From: Clostridiales bacterium
GTDB taxonomy: Bacteria > Bacillota > Clostridia > Christensenellales > CAG-314
NCBI GenBank assembly: GCA_003537755.1
Contig: DPQS01000069.1
Coordinates: 1-20,426, forward strand
Direction: 5' to 3'
DNA length: 20,426 nucleotides
The first letter of the stretch is position 1. Each line of letters opens with the position of its first letter. Below the pieces are notes generated by a model. The model worked only from the letters and a program-made list of their open reading frames with translations. It ran no database searches and was not told the DNA's origin. Shown in pieces: positions 6,472 to 13,293 of the stretch. The position numbers and the translations under genes were made by a program.

Positions 6472-8178
6472 ATGCACTTTTTCAGTTTATTATCAATGGT
6501 AACCGACGTGTCTTCGGTGCTTATTTCGCTGGTGGAACTTCTCGGCGGTCTGGGCGCATTCCTTATCGCTGTCAAAATCATGTCCGACACGATGAATCGC
6601 CTTACCAACGTAGGTTTGCGCAAGCTGTTCCAACGCCTTGACAACAAGCGTTTTCTCGGTGTAGGGCTCGGCGCGCTGACGTCCGCGGTACTGCACAGTT
6701 CGGCAATCACCACGGTAATGGTAGTAGGTTTCGTCAACAGCGGCGTAATGGCCCTTGCCGAAGCGGTAACCATTATCATGGGCGCAAACATCGGTACGAC
6801 GTTTACCGCGCTGGTGGCGGCGCTGGGTACCAGTTTCGACTTTATGGCATATGCAACGGTGCTGACTCTTGTCGGCATGATGATGTGCAGCATTGCCAAA
6901 AAGGACAAATGGCGCAACGTCGGCTACATGGTTGCAGGCTTGGGACTTATATTCGTGTCATTGCAATTTATGCAGGCAGCGGTCGAGCCTATCAAACAAA
7001 GCGAAGAAGTGCGAAACTTTGTGGCAAGCGTAACAAATCCGTTTCTGATGTTGCTTGTCGGTATGGCGCTGACATTCGTTTTGCAATCCAGTACCGCGCT
7101 GACAACAATACTTATCAGCATGGCGGACGTGTTCTGCGTGTCACTTGGCGGCAATCCGTCTATCACAAACGCGGTGTTGTTTATCATTCTCGGCAGCAAC
7201 ATCGGTACATGCTTTACTACAATCATTGCTTCCGTCGGTGCAAACACCAATGCAAAACGAGCGGCGTTTCTGCACCTGCTGTTCAACGTGCTCGGTTCGG
7301 TGCTGTTCTTTATTCTGCTTGCACTCTGGCCGGACTTTTCGACTGTCACGCTCGGTTCGTGGCTGCCAGGCAAACCCGCACTGCAAATCGCCGTGTTCCA
7401 TACAATTTTCAACACGAGCTGCACGCTGATTTTTTTGCCTTTCTGCAATCTGCTGGTCAAAATCGCTCAACTGGTGGTGCCGGACAAAACCGACAACAAG
7501 GCGCGCACGACGTTGTATATCGACGAACGTTTTCTTCCAACGCCAAGTATCGCGCTGTATCAGGCTAAAAAGGAAGCCAAGCACGTCGGCGACCTTGTAA
7601 TGGAAACCTGCGATGTGGCAATAGAGGCCTTTCTGAAGTCCGACGCCGAAGCGGAAAAAACCGTCACGGAAAACCTTGAACAAATCGCCGAACTCAACCA
7701 GAAAGTCGTCAGATATCTTGTCAATATTTCTGCAAACACGTCAACAACAATGCACAGCGAAGGTAGCATTTCCAGCATGTACTACGTGCTTGGCGACATA
7801 ATGCGTATCGGTGACCTGTCAACCAACATCTGCAAATATACACGCAAAGTCGCGGACGGACAAATTACCTTTACTTACATCGTGTACGGCGAGGTTAAGG
7901 AAATGTACGACAAAGTGCGCGACATGTACGACGTTGCAATGGACTGCTTCCTGACAAAGGACGAGAGCAAACTTGCCGACGTCGAGCGTGCCGAGGAAGA
8001 AGTAGACCGCACGCGTAAACAACTTGTGGCAAAGCACTTCGAACGTCTTAACAAGGGTGAATGCAACCCCGAAAGCAACGGTGTGTTTGTAAACCTTGTT
8101 GGCAACATCGAACGTATGGCAGACCACCTTACGTTTATTGCGGAAAGTATCAACAAACGCCCCGGCGACGACAAGTAA
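6472..8178 (+). CDS. Na+/phosphate cotransporter (NptA/YjbB family) with PhoU-like domain
   Basis: A 568-residue membrane protein that imports inorganic phosphate with sodium. Residues about 15-335 hold two inverted Na/Pi repeats. The first has TSAVLHSSAITTVMVVGFVN (70-89) and GANIGTTFTA (104-113); the second has FVLQSSTALTTILIS (202-216) and GSNIGTCFTT (241-250). In the first repeat the usual Gln of the QSS signature is His75. From about residue 360 to the end a helical, acidic, PhoU-like domain follows (KKEAKHVGDLVMET, GNIERMADHLTFIAESI), as in many bacterial members, probably regulatory. AAAGGA at 6460-6465 lies 6 bases before the ATG. It has its own strong promoter and no operon partners. 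Confidence 0.94.
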   Translation: MHFFSLLSMVTDVSSVLISLVELLGGLGAFLIAVKIMSDTMNRLTNVGLRKLFQRLDNKRFLGVGLGALTSAVLHSSAITTVMVVGFVNSGVMALAEAVTIIMGANIGTTFTALVAALGTSFDFMAYATVLTLVGMMMCSIAKKDKWRNVGYMVAGLGLIFVSLQFMQAAVEPIKQSEEVRNFVASVTNPFLMLLVGMALTFVLQSSTALTTILISMADVFCVSLGGNPSITNAVLFIILGSNIGTCFTTIIASVGANTNAKRAAFLHLLFNVLGSVLFFILLALWPDFSTVTLGSWLPGKPALQIAVFHTIFNTSCTLIFLPFCNLLVKIAQLVVPDKTDNKARTTLYIDERFLPTPSIALYQAKKEAKHVGDLVMETCDVAIEAFLKSDAEAEKTVTENLEQIAELNQKVVRYLVNISANTSTTMHSEGSISSMYYVLGDIMRIGDLSTNICKYTRKVADGQITFTYIVYGEVKEMYDKVRDMYDVAMDCFLTKDESKLADVERAEEEVDRTRKQLVAKHFERLNKGECNPESNGVFVNLVGNIERMADHLTFIAESINKRPGDDK

Positions 8179-8225
8179 TCGCGTTGCGGCGCGAAAGCGT
8201 GGTTTGGCAAACTGCGTAAACGACG

Positions 8226-8262
8226 TTTTTTTTGCACAAGTCGTCAAACAATGTGCAAAAAA
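8226..8262. repeat. Inverted repeat TTTTTTGCACA / TGTGCAAAAAA
   Basis: An 11-bp perfect inverted repeat around a 13-base loop, 50 bases after the phosphate transporter. The T run is on the 5' side and the A run on the 3' side, so it lacks a proper terminator tail on either strand, but it could still form the 3' end structure of the upstream message. Confidence 0.6.
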
Positions 8263-8294
8263 GGTACAAATATATCTGATTACCTCATCTCGGG

Positions 8295-8323
8295 TTGCCT
8301 TTTTGTGAAAATTGTTGTATAAT
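8295..8323 (+). promoter_or_regulatory. Sigma-A promoter of pgk
   Basis: TTGCCT at 8295-8300, a 17-base spacer and TATAAT at 8318-8323. The predicted start near 8330 leaves a leader of about 225 bases before pgk. Confidence 0.8.
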
Positions 8324-8329
8324 AAGAAA

Positions 8330-8553
8330 CGTAAAAAAGGTAGCGGCGGAAACCGAAGCCCTTGCTGTTTGTCGGCGCACTCAACAGCGCAAACGACTAA
8401 TCAAACCCGAAAAAAGCGCACGGAGGCAACAGGAATTTGCGGCTCGGCGCGAGGTAACAAACACGGCAGTATCGCAGGCTCGCCCGTCAAGGTCGGACGG
8501 CTTGCGGCAATGAAAATATAATCAGGCAGTTGCCTGAACAAGGAGCGTTCATC
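8330..8553 (+). other. Long structured leader of pgk
   Basis: This untranslated stretch, part of the 375-base gap between 8179 and 8553, contains a two-part stem: CGCAGG (8473-8478) with CTTGCG (8501-8506), enclosing CCGTC (8484-8488) with GACGG (8496-8500). A second hairpin, TCAGGC/GCCTGA (8522-8537), ends two bases before the AAGGAG ribosome binding site. Frames reading through it (about 70 codons) overlap these structures and lack a start signal. It could be a regulatory leader, but no known riboswitch class is recognised. Confidence 0.5.
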
Positions 8554-9867
8554 ATGAACAAAATGACAATCAGAGATGTAGACGTAAAAGGCAAAAAATG
8601 TCTTGTCCGCGTGGACTTTAACGTGCCCATGAAGGACGGCGTCATCACCGACGAAAACCGTATTAACGGTGCACTTCCCACAATCAAGTATCTGATGGAG
8701 CACGGTGCAAAGGTTATTCTGTGCAGCCACCTCGGCAAGCCTCACAACATTTACACGCCCAATTTCAAACTTAACAAAAAGGAAAAGGCTGCTCTCGAAG
8801 CGCTGCCCGAAACGGAACGCGCCGCAGCCGAAGCGGAAATGCGCGCAAAGGCACTTAAAGGTGACGCCAAGAAGTTCAGCCTTAAACCCGTTGCCGACCG
8901 CCTCAACCAACTGCTTGACGGCAAAGTGACGTTTGCTACCGACATTGTAGGCGAGGACGCTTGCGCCAAGGTTGCCGCTATGAAAGACGGCGACGTAGTG
9001 CTGCTTGAAAACACCCGTTTCGACGCAGGCGAAGAAGGCCGCGACCTTGAATTTTGCAAAAAGTTGGCTGCTTTTGCCGACATCTACGTAAACGACGCAT
9101 TCGGTACGGCTCACCGCAGCCACGCAAGTACCGCTGCAATCGTTGAATACGGTCTTGTCAAGACGGCTGTCTGCGGATTCCTTATCGAAAAGGAACTGTC
9201 CGTAATGGCTGACGCGCTGGAACACCCCGTGCACCCGTTCGTTGCTATTCTTGGCGGCGCAAAGGTTGCCGACAAACTTAACGTAATCAACAACCTGCTT
9301 GAAAAGTGCGACACGCTGATTATCGGCGGTGGTATGGCGTACACATTCCTTAAGGCTAAGGGATACGAAGTGGGCAAATCATTGCTTGACGAAGAAAAAA
9401 TCGACTACTGCAATCAAATGATGGCTAAGGCGAAAGCCGAAGGCAAAAAATTGCTGTTGCCCATTGACTGCGTTACTATTGCCGAGTTCCCCAACCCCAT
9501 TGACGCGCCTATCGAAACTGTTGTTGTAGACGCGGACAAGATTCCTGCCGATCGCGAAAGCGCAGACATCGGACCCAAGACGAGAGAACTTTACGCCGAA
9601 GCAATCAAGAGCGCAAAGACGGTAATCTGGAACGGCCCCATGGGTATTTTTGAAAACCCGACCCTCGCGCAAGGTACATTCGCGGTTGCCAAAGCAATGG
9701 CAGAAAGCGACGCTACTACCATTATCGGCGGTGGCGACAGCGCAGCGGCAGTGGCGCAACTGGGATTCGCCGACAAGATGTCTCACGTCAGCACAGGCGG
9801 CGGCGCAAGTCTGGAATTGTTTGAAGGGAAGGTTTTGCCCGGTATTGCCTGCCTTAACGATAAATAA
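8554..9867 (+). CDS. pgk: Phosphoglycerate kinase with inserted segment
   Basis: Converts 1,3-bisphosphoglycerate and ADP to 3-phosphoglycerate and ATP in glycolysis. It is 437 residues long against the usual 390-400. Landmarks are [12 protein letters not shown] (18-29), SHLGKP (58-63), LENTRF (151-156), [11 protein letters not shown] (232-242), WNGPMGIFE (359-367) and [10 protein letters not shown] (391-400). The excess comes from residues about 64-104, between SHLGKP and [11 protein letters not shown], where most PGKs have a short GRPKG-type loop. Here a charged, Ala/Glu/Lys-rich probable helical hairpin is inserted. The ATG at 8554 has AAGGAG 8 bases upstream; an in-frame TTG at 8530 would fall in the leader hairpin and is rejected. 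tpiA and gpmI follow; gap and eno are not in the window. Confidence 0.98.
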   Translation: MNKMTIRDVDVKGKKCLVRVDFNVPMKDGVITDENRINGALPTIKYLMEHGAKVILCSHLGKPHNIYTPNFKLNKKEKAALEALPETERAAAEAEMRAKALKGDAKKFSLKPVADRLNQLLDGKVTFATDIVGEDACAKVAAMKDGDVVLLENTRFDAGEEGRDLEFCKKLAAFADIYVNDAFGTAHRSHASTAAIVEYGLVKTAVCGFLIEKELSVMADALEHPVHPFVAILGGAKVADKLNVINNLLEKCDTLIIGGGMAYTFLKAKGYEVGKSLLDEEKIDYCNQMMAKAKAEGKKLLLPIDCVTIAEFPNPIDAPIETVVVDADKIPADRESADIGPKTRELYAEAIKSAKTVIWNGPMGIFENPTLAQGTFAVAKAMAESDATTIIGGGDSAAAVAQLGFADKMSHVSTGGGASLELFEGKVLPGIACLNDK

Positions 9868-9992
9868 CAAGGGCGTATATCGGCGCGCATGACGGCTACG
9901 TGTCGTCAGTCGCTCGGTCGTGTACGCTTAGTACACTCGCATCGCGACGTGCCGCCCTGTTGCCGTCCTTCACACCAATCTCCGCCCTTGTT
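9866..9992. repeat. 127-bp imperfect palindrome after pgk
   Basis: The ends are perfect inverted 10-mers, AACAAGGGCG (9866-9875) and CGCCCTTGTT (9983-9992). GACGGC (9891-9896) faces GCCGTC (9962-9967). The centre is GTGTAC-GCTTA-GTACAC (9920-9936). All three pairs share the same axis near 9929, so the whole segment can fold as one long hairpin. It begins two bases before the end of the pgk stop codon region and may act as the pgk transcript end or be a small non-autonomous repeat. Confidence 0.75.
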
Positions 9993-10092
9993 GTTTTATG
10001 GCGTGGATAGTGTTGAAAGTCCTCGCTTTCAAGATAGAGTTTCACACCAATCTACGCCCTTGTTGTTTTGTGGTGGGGATGGTGTTGAAAGT
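9971..10092 (+). repeat. Two 50-base direct repeats, period 72
   Basis: CACACCAATCTCCGCCCTTG... at 9971-10020 recurs as CACACCAATCTACGCCCTTG... at 10043-10092, with five substitutions in 50 bases. Both end in GTGTTGAAAGT. The first copy overlaps the right arm of the preceding palindrome, so the second copy carries a third CGCCCTTGTT (10055-10064). Confidence 0.85.
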
Positions 10093-10125
10093 GTCCCTGC
10101 CCGAAAGTTTTTGGAAAGGGGCGCA

Positions 10126-10169
10126 GGGAAAACACTTTTGTCAAAAAGGTTTGCCCCGCAGGCAAATGC
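10126..10169 (+). repeat. GGGAAAA...CCCC palindromic element, copy 2
   Basis: GGGAAAACACTTTTG and AAAAAGGTTTGCCCC form an imperfect hairpin and then run on as ...GGCAAATGCTCAAATTAAA. The same order of blocks is present at 6170-6225. It lies 47 bases before tpiA. Confidence 0.65.
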
Positions 10170-10215
10170 TCAAATTAAACAAAATACGTAAATCATACCA
10201 AAAGAAGGTTTTCAC

Positions 10216-10968
10216 ATGAAAAACAAGATTATTGCGGGTAACTGGAAAATGAACAAAACCCGTAAGGAAACGGAACAACTGATTACCGAACTTGTACCCC
10301 TGGTCAAGGATACAAACAACACCGTCATTATCTGCGTGCCTTACACCGACCTTGACGTTGCCGTGCGCCTGACAAAGGGCACAAACATTCACGTCGGTGC
10401 GGAAAATTGCCACTGGAAGGAAAGCGGTGCGTTTACGGGCGAAGTCGCCCCGTCCATGCTGACGGAACTGGGCGTGGAATACGTCGTAATCGGTCACAGC
10501 GAACGTCGCACTTACTTCGGCGAAACGGACGCAACTGTACTTGCTCGTACCAAGGCTGCGCTTGCCGCAGGTCTTAAACCGATTGTTTGTATCGGCGAAA
10601 CGCTGGAAGAGCGCAACGGCGGCAACATGGAAAAGGTACTTTCCCGTCAGGTGCTTGAAGGCTTTGCCGACATCACGGCAGATGAACTGGCAAACATCAT
10701 CGTCGCTTACGAACCCGTTTGGGCAATCGGTACCGGCGTAACAGCCACCGACGAACAGGCAAACGATGCAATCGGATACGTCAGAAGCGTATTTGAAGGC
10801 AAGTACGGCAAGGAAGTTGCCGACAAACTGTACATTCAGTACGGCGGCAGCATGAACGACAAAAATGCCGAAGGTTTGCTCAACATGCCGCAAATCGACG
10901 GCGGTCTTATCGGCGGCGCAAGCCTTGTTGCAACCAAGTTTGCTGCAGTGGTGCACGCCCACAAATAA
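10216..10968 (+). CDS. tpiA: Triose-phosphate isomerase
   Basis: Interconverts dihydroxyacetone phosphate and glyceraldehyde 3-phosphate. It is 250 residues long, standard for the family. Catalytic residues are in place: Asn9 and Lys11 in GNWKMN, His94 in GHSERR (93-98), and Glu166 in AYEPVWAIGTG (164-174, which includes the mobile loop 6). The phosphate-binding YGGS motif is at 209-212 and GGASL at 233-237. The ATG at 10216 has AGAAGG upstream. It lies between pgk and gpmI, but 348 bases separate it from pgk, so it may rely on read-through or an unrecognised promoter. Confidence 0.98.
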   Translation: MKNKIIAGNWKMNKTRKETEQLITELVPLVKDTNNTVIICVPYTDLDVAVRLTKGTNIHVGAENCHWKESGAFTGEVAPSMLTELGVEYVVIGHSERRTYFGETDATVLARTKAALAAGLKPIVCIGETLEERNGGNMEKVLSRQVLEGFADITADELANIIVAYEPVWAIGTGVTATDEQANDAIGYVRSVFEGKYGKEVADKLYIQYGGSMNDKNAEGLLNMPQIDGGLIGGASLVATKFAAVVHAHK

Positions 10969-10990
10969 GGCGTAAATGTAATCGAATTTT

Positions 10991-11034
10991 GCATACGTAT
11001 GCGATTTTTGATTACCAAAATTGTTATTTTGGTA
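10991..11034. other. Palindrome and hairpin between tpiA and gpmI
   Basis: A perfect 12-base palindrome GCATACGTATGC (10991-11002) is followed by an 8-bp stem TACCAAAA (11013-11020) / TTTTGGTA (11027-11034) with a 6-base loop. Neither has a T tail. They could be a regulator-binding site, an RNA processing site or a 3'-end stabiliser. Confidence 0.55.
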
Positions 11035-11131
11035 CAGGCGGCGACAGACAGCGAGTTGCCGCTTTGTGCCGCTAATGTGTGATGCTTGCGGTTTTGTCAA
11101 CAGGCATCTCAACAATACAAGAGGTTTTTTT

Positions 11132-12679
11132 ATGGACAAAAAAATTACTGCATTGGTAATCATGGACGGCTACGGTCTGTCCAAGCAAGCAAAAGGCAAC
11201 GCAGTCGGTGTGGAATGCAGCCCCTACGTACATTACCTTATGACCAACTATCCCACGACAACGCTTGATGCAAGCGGTCTTGCCGTAGGTCTGCCCGAAG
11301 GTCAGATGGGCAACAGCGAAGTAGGTCACCTCAACATGGGTGCGGGTCGCGTTGTCTATCAGGAACTTACCCGTATCACCAAGAGCATTGCCGACGGCGA
11401 CTTCTTCACCAATCCCGCTTTTCTGGGCGCGGTGGAATACGTCAAAAAGAACAACGGCAAGTTGCACATTATGGGTCTTATGAGTAACGGCGGCGTTCAC
11501 AGTCACATCAATCACTGCAAAGCACTGCTTGACTTTGCCAAGCAACAGGGTCTGGACAATGCCTACGTGCATTGTTTCATGGACGGTCGCGACGTGTCGC
11601 CTACAAGCGGCGCAGGTTTCGTTGCCGAACTTCAGACAAAAATGGACGAAATTTCCTTCGGTAAAATCGCAACGGTCATCGGTCGTTACTACGCAATGGA
11701 CCGCGACAATCGTTGGGATCGCGAAGAAAAGGCATATGACGCGCTTGCGCTCGGTCGCGGTGTAAACAGTGCGGAAAACGCAGTCGACGCGCTTAACAAA
11801 AGTTACGCCGACGGCGTTACGGACGAATTTGTGCTGCCTACCGTGATTACGGAAAACGGCAAACCCGTTGCCACAATCGAAAACGGAGACGCCGTAATCT
11901 TCTTCAACTTCCGTCCCGACCGCGCTCGCGAAATTACGCGTGCGTTTACTCAACCAGGCTTTGACGGCTTCGACCTCAAGGGCAAAAACCGCAAGGTTCA
12001 TTGGGTGTGCATGACCCAGTACGACGAAAAGTTTGTCAATGTGGACATTGCTTACCGTCCCGAAACGCTTGTCAACACCCTTGGCGAGTATCTTGCAAAG
12101 TGCAACAAAACGCAACTGCGTATTGCCGAAACGGAAAAATACGCACACGTAACTTTCTTCTTCAACGGCGGCGTTGAAGCCCCCAACGAAGGCGAAACGC
12201 GTATCCTTGTTCCGTCGCCCAAAGTTGCAACATACGACCTGCAACCGGAAATGTCCGCTAACGAAGTTTGCAGCCGCGCCGTTGCCGAAATTGAAAAGGG
12301 CAAGTACGACGTGATGATCCTCAACTACGCAAACTGCGACATGGTGGGACACACCGGCGTCATCCCTGCTGCGGAAAAGGCTGTCGCAACGGTGGACGAG
12401 TGCGTGCGCAAGGTTGTTGAAGCAATTTTGCAAAACGGCGGTCGCGTGTTTGTAACAGCAGACCACGGCAACGCCGAAAAAATGCTTGACGAAAACGGCA
12501 AACCGTTTACGGCGCATACAACAAACAAAGTGCCGTTCATCATGGTGGACGAGGCTGCTCGCGGCAACGTAACGTTACACCCCGGTGCGCTTTGCGACAT
12601 TGCGCCCACAATGCTTTACTCGATGGGTATGGAAATTCCTGCCGAAATGACGGGAAAACCGCTTATTGACGAAAAGTAA
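11132..12679 (+). CDS. gpmI: Phosphoglycerate mutase, 2,3-bisphosphoglycerate-independent
   Basis: Interconverts 3- and 2-phosphoglycerate using two Mn2+ ions and a phosphoserine intermediate. It is 515 residues long. Residue numbering coincides with the well-studied Bacillus enzyme: Asp12 (MDGYG), Ser62 (GNSEVGH, the phosphorylated serine), Asp403 and His407 (CDMVGH), Asp444 and His445 (ADHGN) and His462. The ATG at 11132 is chosen because GAGG at 11121-11124 lies 7 bases upstream; an in-frame extension to 11021 would run through the hairpins. eno, which commonly follows in Firmicutes, is absent and secG comes next. Confidence 0.98.
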   Translation: MDKKITALVIMDGYGLSKQAKGNAVGVECSPYVHYLMTNYPTTTLDASGLAVGLPEGQMGNSEVGHLNMGAGRVVYQELTRITKSIADGDFFTNPAFLGAVEYVKKNNGKLHIMGLMSNGGVHSHINHCKALLDFAKQQGLDNAYVHCFMDGRDVSPTSGAGFVAELQTKMDEISFGKIATVIGRYYAMDRDNRWDREEKAYDALALGRGVNSAENAVDALNKSYADGVTDEFVLPTVITENGKPVATIENGDAVIFFNFRPDRAREITRAFTQPGFDGFDLKGKNRKVHWVCMTQYDEKFVNVDIAYRPETLVNTLGEYLAKCNKTQLRIAETEKYAHVTFFFNGGVEAPNEGETRILVPSPKVATYDLQPEMSANEVCSRAVAEIEKGKYDVMILNYANCDMVGHTGVIPAAEKAVATVDECVRKVVEAILQNGGRVFVTADHGNAEKMLDENGKPFTAHTTNKVPFIMVDEAARGNVTLHPGALCDIAPTMLYSMGMEIPAEMTGKPLIDEK

Positions 12680-12702
12680 ACTTGCTTTTTAGCAAAAATA
12701 AG

Positions 12703-12731
12703 TTGCAAAATGTGTAGCGGTGTGCTATACT
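12703..12731 (+). promoter_or_regulatory. Extended -10 promoter of secG
   Basis: TTGCAA (12703-12708), a 17-base spacer and TATACT (12726-12731), with TG at 12723-12724 forming an extended -10. Confidence 0.8.
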
Positions 12732-12798
12732 ACTAAAGCATAAAATAGGTTGAAGGGGCGATTTGTGCACTTTTTCGACCAATGACGGAGGTTTCAAG

Positions 12799-13110
12799 GT
12801 GCTTAATCTTTTATCTTTTGCGGCTAGTTCGGCTGCTTACGTAGTGTTGGTTGTCAGAATCGTCCTTGCAGTATTGGCACTTGTCGCTGCAGGTTTCATC
12901 ACATTTGTCGTAATGAAACAATCGGGCAACACCGACGGTATGGAAGCAATGACCGGATCATACAAGCAATCGGATGATTTGGACGACAGCAACGGAAAAA
13001 ACACGGGCTCTCGTAAGGAAGCAAAACTTAAGTTTTGGACTTACATTGCCGCAGGCGTGCTTGCCGTATGCTGCATTGCAATGTTGATTTTGGCTGCATT
13101 CGTGGCTTAA
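12799..13110 (+). CDS. secG: Preprotein translocase subunit SecG (divergent)
   Basis: A small membrane subunit of the SecYEG channel. The GTG at 12799 is the likely start: GGAGG at 12787-12791 sits 7 bases upstream, and a longer frame beginning at 12763 overlaps that site. The protein is 103 residues with two membrane helices, about 8-38 and 80-102. The first ends FVVMKQSGNTDGMEAMTGS, recalling SecG's LLQxGKGxGxxxxxG motif, but with fewer glycines. The intervening loop is polar and charged (QSDDLDDSNGKN) and longer than usual. Position immediately before rnr and smpB is the classic secG location in Firmicutes and is the main support. Confidence 0.8.
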   Translation: MLNLLSFAASSAAYVVLVVRIVLAVLALVAAGFITFVVMKQSGNTDGMEAMTGSYKQSDDLDDSNGKNTGSRKEAKLKFWTYIAAGVLAVCCIAMLILAAFVA

Positions 13111-13132
13111 CAACAATCAAACCAAACAAAAG

Positions 13133-13165
13133 AAGGCGATTGACTTATGCAATCGCCTTTTATGT
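13133..13165 (+). terminator. Intrinsic terminator after secG
   Basis: A perfect 10-bp stem AAGGCGATTG (13133-13142) / CAATCGCCTT (13150-13159) with a 7-base loop, then TTATGTT. The T tract is interrupted, so some read-through into rnr is plausible. Confidence 0.75.
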
Positions 13166-13211
13166 TGCAATTTTTCGGCAAACGGTGATAACGGACATGG
13201 GAGCCTGTATG

Positions 13212-13244
13212 TAGTTTATTTTCTGAATAATGCAAAATAAACTA
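13212..13244. promoter_or_regulatory. 11-bp inverted repeat upstream of rnr
   Basis: TAGTTTATTTT (13212-13222) and AAAATAAACTA (13234-13244) are a perfect inverted repeat around an 11-base centre, 50 bases before the rnr start. It could be an operator or a leader hairpin. A possible weak promoter, TTGCAA (13165-13170) with GATAAC 17 bases on, lies just upstream. Confidence 0.5.
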
Positions 13245-13293
13245 ACCATATTAAAACCAAAAACCTTAAAAGTAGCAGGGTAATTAAATTATA

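Noticed and set aside
8295..8521. Small proteins encoded in the pgk leader (frames of about 70 codons)
   Set aside because: They overlap the promoter and hairpins and have no ribosome binding site; composition looks like translated structured RNA.
11072..12517. Long minus-strand frame of 481 codons opposite gpmI
   Set aside because: It mirrors gpmI and has no family resemblance; gpmI has every catalytic residue.
12682..12695. gpmI terminator (TTGCT / AGCAA)
   Set aside because: The stem is only 5 bp and no T tract follows.
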